A DNA stretch of 8,097 nt from an uncultured Planctomycetaceae bacterium (GTDB lineage: Bacteria > Planctomycetota > Planctomycetia > Pirellulales > UBA1268). Location of the stretch: assembly GCA_903949225.1 (NCBI GenBank), contig CAJAYZ010000258.1:1-8097 (forward strand), given 5' to 3'. The notes below the pieces were generated by a model. It ran no database searches. It was not told the DNA's origin and was given only the letters and a program-made list of their open reading frames with translations. Each line of letters starts with the position of its first letter. Positions within the stretch are counted from its first letter, which is position 1. Below, in pieces: positions 5,697 to 8,097 of this stretch. A program made the translations under genes and the position numbers.

Positions 5697-5882
5697 ATGG
5701 CAAGCAAGTCAAAGATCGCGATGGCCAAACGGCCTCCGAAGTTCTCGACCCGCAAGGTGCAGCGTTGCATGCTTTGCGGTCGTCCTCGCGCGGTTTACCG
5801 CAAGTTCGGGCTCTGCCGGATTTGTTTCCGGAAGCTCGCCGATCAGGGGAATATCCCCGGTGTGAAGAAAGCAAGTTGGTGA
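5697..5882 (+). CDS. rpsN: 30S ribosomal protein S14, zinc-binding type Z (uS14)
   Basis: S14 assembles late into the small-subunit head with S3, S10 and S19. The ATG at 5697 gives 61 residues, exactly the length of the short zinc-dependent form. The upstream in-frame ATG at 5661 would add 12 unrelated residues. The zinc-finger cysteines are Cys24, 27, 40 and 43 (CMLC...CRIC) inside the family block RCMLCGRPRAVYRKFGLCRI. The C-terminus is the invariant IPGVKKASW. The ribosome-binding site is weak, and a hairpin lies just upstream. As the Z-type, it needs zinc, unlike the roughly 100-residue C-minus S14 of E. coli. Confidence 0.98.
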   Translation: MASKSKIAMAKRPPKFSTRKVQRCMLCGRPRAVYRKFGLCRICFRKLADQGNIPGVKKASW

Positions 5883-5894
5883 CGACCGGTCTCT

Positions 5895-5924
5895 ACCGTG
5901 GCCGTCCGATGTGGCGGCTACGGT
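5895..5924 (+). other. 12-bp hairpin between rpsN and rpsH
   Basis: Bases 5895-5906 (ACCGTGGCCGTC) pair continuously with 5913-5924 (GGCGGCTACGGT), with two G-U pairs, around a CGATGT loop. It begins 12 nt after the rpsN stop and 67 nt before rpsH. A perfect 8-bp palindrome, GACCGGTC (5884-5891), sits just upstream. No T-tract follows. This is the longest uninterrupted stem I found. Confidence 0.55.
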
Positions 5925-5991
5925 CAGCAGGGGCGCGGAAGACTGAAGGATTCGCTGGCAGGGTTTACAGTTCCGAAAGGGTTCTCTCGAC

Positions 5992-6387
5992 ATGATGACC
6001 GATCCCATCGCCGACATGCTCACCCGCATCCGCAACGCGGTGCGCGTCGAACGCGCTACCGTGGAGATTCCTAGCTCCAAGGTGAAGCGTGGCGTGGCGG
6101 ACGTACTCAAGCGTGAAGGGTACATCTGGGACTGGAAGGAAGTGGAGGCTGAGCCCGCTGCAAAGTTGCAGATCGAACTGAAGTACGGCCCGAACGGCGA
6201 GCGTCTGATCCGCCATATCCGGCGGGTGAGCTCTCCTGGCCGTCGTGTCTACAGTCGGTCGATTCGACTCCGTCCGATTCTCGGCGGTCTCGGGATTTCA
6301 ATCCTGTCGACGAGCAGCGGCGTGGTCAGCGACCGCGAGGCGAGGCAGCGGAAACTCGGTGGGGAAGTGCTCTGCGAATTGTGGTGA
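5992..6387 (+). CDS. rpsH: 30S ribosomal protein S8 (uS8)
   Basis: S8 is a primary 16S rRNA binder (central domain, helices 20-21) and in E. coli also the translational repressor of the spc operon. Its 131 residues match the family. The N-terminus is TDPIADMLTRIRNA, then the KREGYIWDW region (about 40-48), RVSSPGRRVYS, and the RNA-binding C-terminal block GLGISILSTSSGVVSDREAR (about 98-117) ending GGEVLCELW. Two adjacent ATGs (5992 and 5995) are possible; AAAGGG at 5976-5981 suits the first better. Whether it feeds back on this operon cannot be judged from the sequence alone. Confidence 0.97.
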   Translation: MMTDPIADMLTRIRNAVRVERATVEIPSSKVKRGVADVLKREGYIWDWKEVEAEPAAKLQIELKYGPNGERLIRHIRRVSSPGRRVYSRSIRLRPILGGLGISILSTSSGVVSDREARQRKLGGEVLCELW

Positions 6388-6402
6388 TCAGCACCCTGAT
6401 CG
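6385..6402 (+). other. Hairpin over the rpsH stop codon
   Basis: GATCAG (6386-6391) pairs perfectly with CTGATC (6396-6401) around CACC, and T6385-G6402 adds a wobble pair. The stem includes the rpsH TGA (6385-6387), so ribosomes finishing rpsH would melt it. Its function is unknown. Confidence 0.4.
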
Positions 6403-6517
6403 GCTTCAAAGTATCGGCATTTTGCTTGAGACTTTTGGGCATCAAGGACGGGTGTTTTAGGGTTGAGCGGGACGGGATGCCGGGTGCGGGCTGGTAGAGC
6501 AACGAAAGGTCGAGATC
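6403..6517 (+). other. rest of rpsH-rplF spacer, nothing recognised
   Basis: The spacer after rpsH is 130 nt in all. Its first half is less GC-rich than the rest of the window. GGCATC (6438-6443) could pair with GATGCC (6476-6481) across a long loop. GAAAGG at 6504-6509 is the rplF ribosome-binding site. I saw no gene and no promoter with correct spacing. Confidence 0.35.
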
Positions 6518-7063
6518 ATGTCACGAATCGGTAAAGCTCCAGTGGTGATTCCCAAGGGCGTTAAGGTGGCCGTTGACGGCGCTACGCTCAAGGTTGAAGG
6601 TCCGCTCGGGAAGCTCGAGCACAAAGTGCATCCAGCAGTGACGGTCGGAGTCGATCCGGCTGACGGCCTCCTCAAGGTGGCTCGCGGCGCTGACGACCGC
6701 ACATCTCGGTCGGTACACGGACTCACCCGCGCTCTCGCTGCCAATATGGTCGAGGGTGTTTCAAAGGGATACGAGAAAAAACTCGAGATTGTCGGCGTCG
6801 GTTACATCGCCGCCATTCAGAAAAACACACTGCAACTCCGCGTCGGTTTCGCGAACGAACTCCAACTTCCGATACCCGCCGGCCTGACGGTCACCTGTCC
6901 CGATCAGACGCACATCGTCGTCAAGGGCATCGATAAGCATCTTGTTGGTCAGTTCGCAGCCGAAGTTCGTGCGCGTCGGAAGCCGGAGCCCTACAAGGGC
7001 AAGGGCATCCGCTACGAGGGCGAGCAGGTGCGTCGCAAGGCCGGCAAAGCGGTCACGAAGTAA
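6518..7063 (+). CDS. rplF: 50S ribosomal protein L6 (uL6)
   Basis: L6 has two homologous alpha/beta domains and binds the sarcin-ricin loop region near the factor-binding site. Its 181 residues fit the family. The start MSRIGKAPVVIPKGVKV is standard and has GAAAGG at 6504-6509. Domain 1 includes VEGPLGKLEH (about 27-36) and the helix RSVHGLTRALAANMVEGVSKGYEKKL (about 64-89). Domain 2 includes GVGYIAA, LRVGFANEL, VVKGIDKHLVGQFAAEVR and the diagnostic C-terminal EPYKGKGIRYEGEQVRRKAGKA (about 156-177). The rplR frame is the same as this one, separated by the TAA at 7061. Confidence 0.98.
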   Translation: MSRIGKAPVVIPKGVKVAVDGATLKVEGPLGKLEHKVHPAVTVGVDPADGLLKVARGADDRTSRSVHGLTRALAANMVEGVSKGYEKKLEIVGVGYIAAIQKNTLQLRVGFANELQLPIPAGLTVTCPDQTHIVVKGIDKHLVGQFAAEVRARRKPEPYKGKGIRYEGEQVRRKAGKAVTK

Positions 7064-7075
7064 TCGAACGACGGG

Positions 7076-7118
7076 ATACGTTTTCCCTTCTGGCTTCTTT
7101 TTTCCACTACCTCCCGCA
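7076..7118 (+). other. Pyrimidine-rich leader before rplR
   Basis: The 66-nt spacer before rplR is mostly C and T, with a T6 run at 7098-7103 and ACCTCCC at 7109-7115, which resembles the 16S anti-Shine-Dalgarno rather than a ribosome-binding site. Only a 4-bp stem (GGGA 7073-7076 with TCCC 7084-7087) lies upstream of the T-run, and it is 10 nt away from it, so this is not a normal intrinsic terminator. Confidence 0.4.
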
Positions 7119-7129
7119 GTCAAGCTTCC

Positions 7130-7498
7130 ATGGACCACGCCCGCACGATTCTCAGGCAGCGGATGCGCCGCCGTTTCCGTGTCCGCCGGCACATCCGCGG
7201 CACCGCGGAACGGCCCCGTCTGGCCGTGTTCCGCTCGCACAAGCATATCTACGCCCAGATCATCGACGACGCCTCCGGGCGGACGTTGGCTTCTGCCAGT
7301 TCGGTCGACAAGCAGATCCGCGACGCGGTCGGGTTCGGGGGCAACAAGCAGGCCGCCGAAGCGATCGGTCGTGCGGTCGCCGAGCGGGCCCAAGCCGCCG
7401 GCGTCAAGAAAGTCTGCTTCGATCGAGGCGAGTTCCGTTACCATGGCAGGGTTGCCGCGTTGGCTGATGCGGCGCGGGCTGCCGGCCTTGAGTTCTGA
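7130..7498 (+). CDS. rplR: 50S ribosomal protein L18 (uL18)
   Basis: L18 carries 5S rRNA into the central protuberance together with L5. The 122-residue length is normal. The basic N-terminus (RQRMRRRFRVRRHIRG, residues 9-24) binds 5S rRNA. It is followed by RPRLAVFRSHKHIYAQIIDD (about 28-47), GGNKQAAEAIGRAVAERA (about 69-86), and the C-terminal signature FDRGEFRYHGRVAALADAAR (about 98-117) ending GLEF. The frame is open back to the rplF stop, but 7130 is the only ATG, GTG or TTG in it, so the start is unambiguous despite having no Shine-Dalgarno. Its codons end in C or G more often than those of neighbours such as rplN. Confidence 0.98.
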   Translation: MDHARTILRQRMRRRFRVRRHIRGTAERPRLAVFRSHKHIYAQIIDDASGRTLASASSVDKQIRDAVGFGGNKQAAEAIGRAVAERAQAAGVKKVCFDRGEFRYHGRVAALADAARAAGLEF

Positions 7499-7516
7499 TC
7501 TTCACGGTCCTGTCAT

Positions 7517-7548
7517 CTGGCCTTCCCTGGGTACCGGGGAGAGGCTGG
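7517..7548 (+). other. Large hairpin A between rplR and rpsE
   Basis: TCCCTGG (7524-7530) pairs with CCGGGGA (7534-7540) around GTA. Below a bulged G7541 the stem continues as 7517-7523 with 7542-7548, for about 14 bp including G-U pairs. It lies 18 nt after the rplR stop. Its 3' arm is shared with hairpin B (7543-7572), so the two cannot form together. Confidence 0.5.
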
Positions 7549-7572
7549 TAAGGGACAAGACGTCAACCAGCC
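7543..7572 (+). other. Alternative hairpin B before rpsE
   Basis: GGCTGGT (7543-7549) pairs perfectly with ACCAGCC (7566-7572) around 16 nt, in which GAC (7554-7556) can pair with GTC (7562-7564). It uses bases 7543-7548 that also form the base of hairpin A. It ends 24 nt before the rpsE GTG. No T-run follows. Confidence 0.5.
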
Positions 7573-7596
7573 AAACCATCCGGAGCATCGAAGACC

Positions 7597-8097
7597 GTGT
7601 CGACCAGTAGCAGTCAGGGCCGTGGCGGCGATCGTGACAATCGCGGCGGTGAACGTGGCGGTGAGTTTGCCGAGAAGGTTGTCAAGGTTCGGCGTTGCGC
7701 CACCGTGGTCAAGGGTGGACGGCGATTCAGCTTTGCTGGTCTTGTCGTTGTCGGAAACGGCCGTGGCAAGGTTGGTTGCGGCTACGCCAAGGCAAACGAA
7801 GTGCCTCCGGCCGTTGAAAAGGCAATCAAAGACGGCATGAAGAACCTCATTGAGGTCCCCGTCGAAGCCGGAACAATCCCGCACCGCGTCGAGGGGAATA
7901 GCGGCACGGCGAAGGTGATTCTTCTTCCCGCCAGTCCTGGTACCGGCATCATCGCCGGTGCGGCGGTTCGGGCGGTCTGTGAGTCTGCCGGTATCCGCGA
8001 TGTGCTCACCAAGGCCCACGGGTCGACCAACCCCGTCAATCTCGTCAAAGCAGCTCTTGATGGTTTGAAGCAGTTGAGAACGAAGAGCGAAGTCGAG
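7597..8097 (+). CDS. rpsE: 30S ribosomal protein S5 (uS5), 3' end cut by window
   Basis: S5 lies at the mRNA entry pore and in the accuracy-linked interface with S4. The frame is open from 7552 to the window end. There is no upstream ATG, and GTG at 7597 is the best start, with GGAG at 7582-7585 (11-nt spacing). The visible 167 residues begin with an RG-rich tail (GRGGDRDNRGGERGGE, about 8-23). The S5 N-terminal double-stranded-RNA-like domain follows: VVKVRRCATVVKGGRRFSFA (about 28-47), VVVGNGRGKVGCGYAKANEVP. The C-terminal domain holds LLPASPGTGIIAGAAVRAVCE and the hallmark KAHGSTNPVNLVKAALDGL. Compared with E. coli, only about 15-20 residues should be missing. The start could differ slightly. 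Confidence 0.95.
   Translation, partial: MSTSSSQGRGGDRDNRGGERGGEFAEKVVKVRRCATVVKGGRRFSFAGLVVVGNGRGKVGCGYAKANEVPPAVEKAIKDGMKNLIEVPVEAGTIPHRVEGNSGTAKVILLPASPGTGIIAGAAVRAVCESAGIRDVLTKAHGSTNPVNLVKAALDGLKQLRTKSEVE

Noticed and set aside
6426..6460. Possible promoter (TTGAGA ... TTTTAG) before rplF
   Set aside because: The spacing is about 23 nt and the -10 match is poor; the patch is simply less GC-rich.
7073..7103. Intrinsic terminator after rplF (T6 run)
   Set aside because: The nearest stem has only 4 bp and ends 10 nt before the T-run; essential genes of the same operon continue downstream.
1..8097. A novel system (defence island, mobile element, CRISPR, unknown operon) hidden among the genes
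   Set aside because: Every sizeable stretch is covered by a recognised ribosomal protein gene in canonical order, and the spacers are too short (at most about 170 nt) for additional genes; only RNA structures remain as candidates.

Overview
The window is a stretch of bacterial chromosome holding the joined S10 and spc ribosomal-protein operons. All 16 genes are on the + strand in the canonical bacterial order: rplW (partial) - rplB - rpsS - rplV - rpsC - rplP - rpmC - rpsQ - rplN - rplX - rplE - rpsN - rpsH - rplF - rplR - rpsE (partial). I saw no mobile element, CRISPR array, tRNA or rRNA gene, or non-ribosomal gene. No gap between genes exceeds about 170 bases.

The DNA is GC-rich. Several traits suggest a Planctomycetota-like bacterium: the S3, L16, L23 and S5 wording, C-terminal extensions on L29 and S17, a zinc-type S14, a four-cysteine L24 and unusually long spacers. 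This placement comes from memory of family sequences and is only moderately certain. The bacterial gene order and protein types are clear.

Layout: 1-1974 encodes L23, L2, S19 and L22 with spacers of 53-125 nt. At 2069-3119, S3 and L16 overlap by 62 bp. At 3120-3757, L29 sits between the largest spacer (167 nt) and a 96-nt spacer that contains a strong hairpin. S17, L14 and L24 (3758-4823) are tightly coupled by ATGA and TGATG overlaps. L5, S14, S8, L6, L18 and S5 (4959-8097) are separated by spacers of 66-135 nt, several with good RNA hairpins.

The products build both ribosomal subunits. L23, L29 and L24 line the exit of the nascent-chain tunnel; L2 supports the peptidyl-transferase centre; S3 and S5 form the mRNA entry site; S19 and L5 contact across the subunit interface; L22 lines the tunnel; S8, S17, S14, L14, L16, L6 and L18 are structural or assembly proteins.

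I found no undescribed system. The points most worth a second look are small: the deep rpsC/rplP overlap, two mutually exclusive hairpins before rpsE, an RG-rich S5 N-terminus, the L29 and S17 tails, and repeated hairpins just after stop codons.
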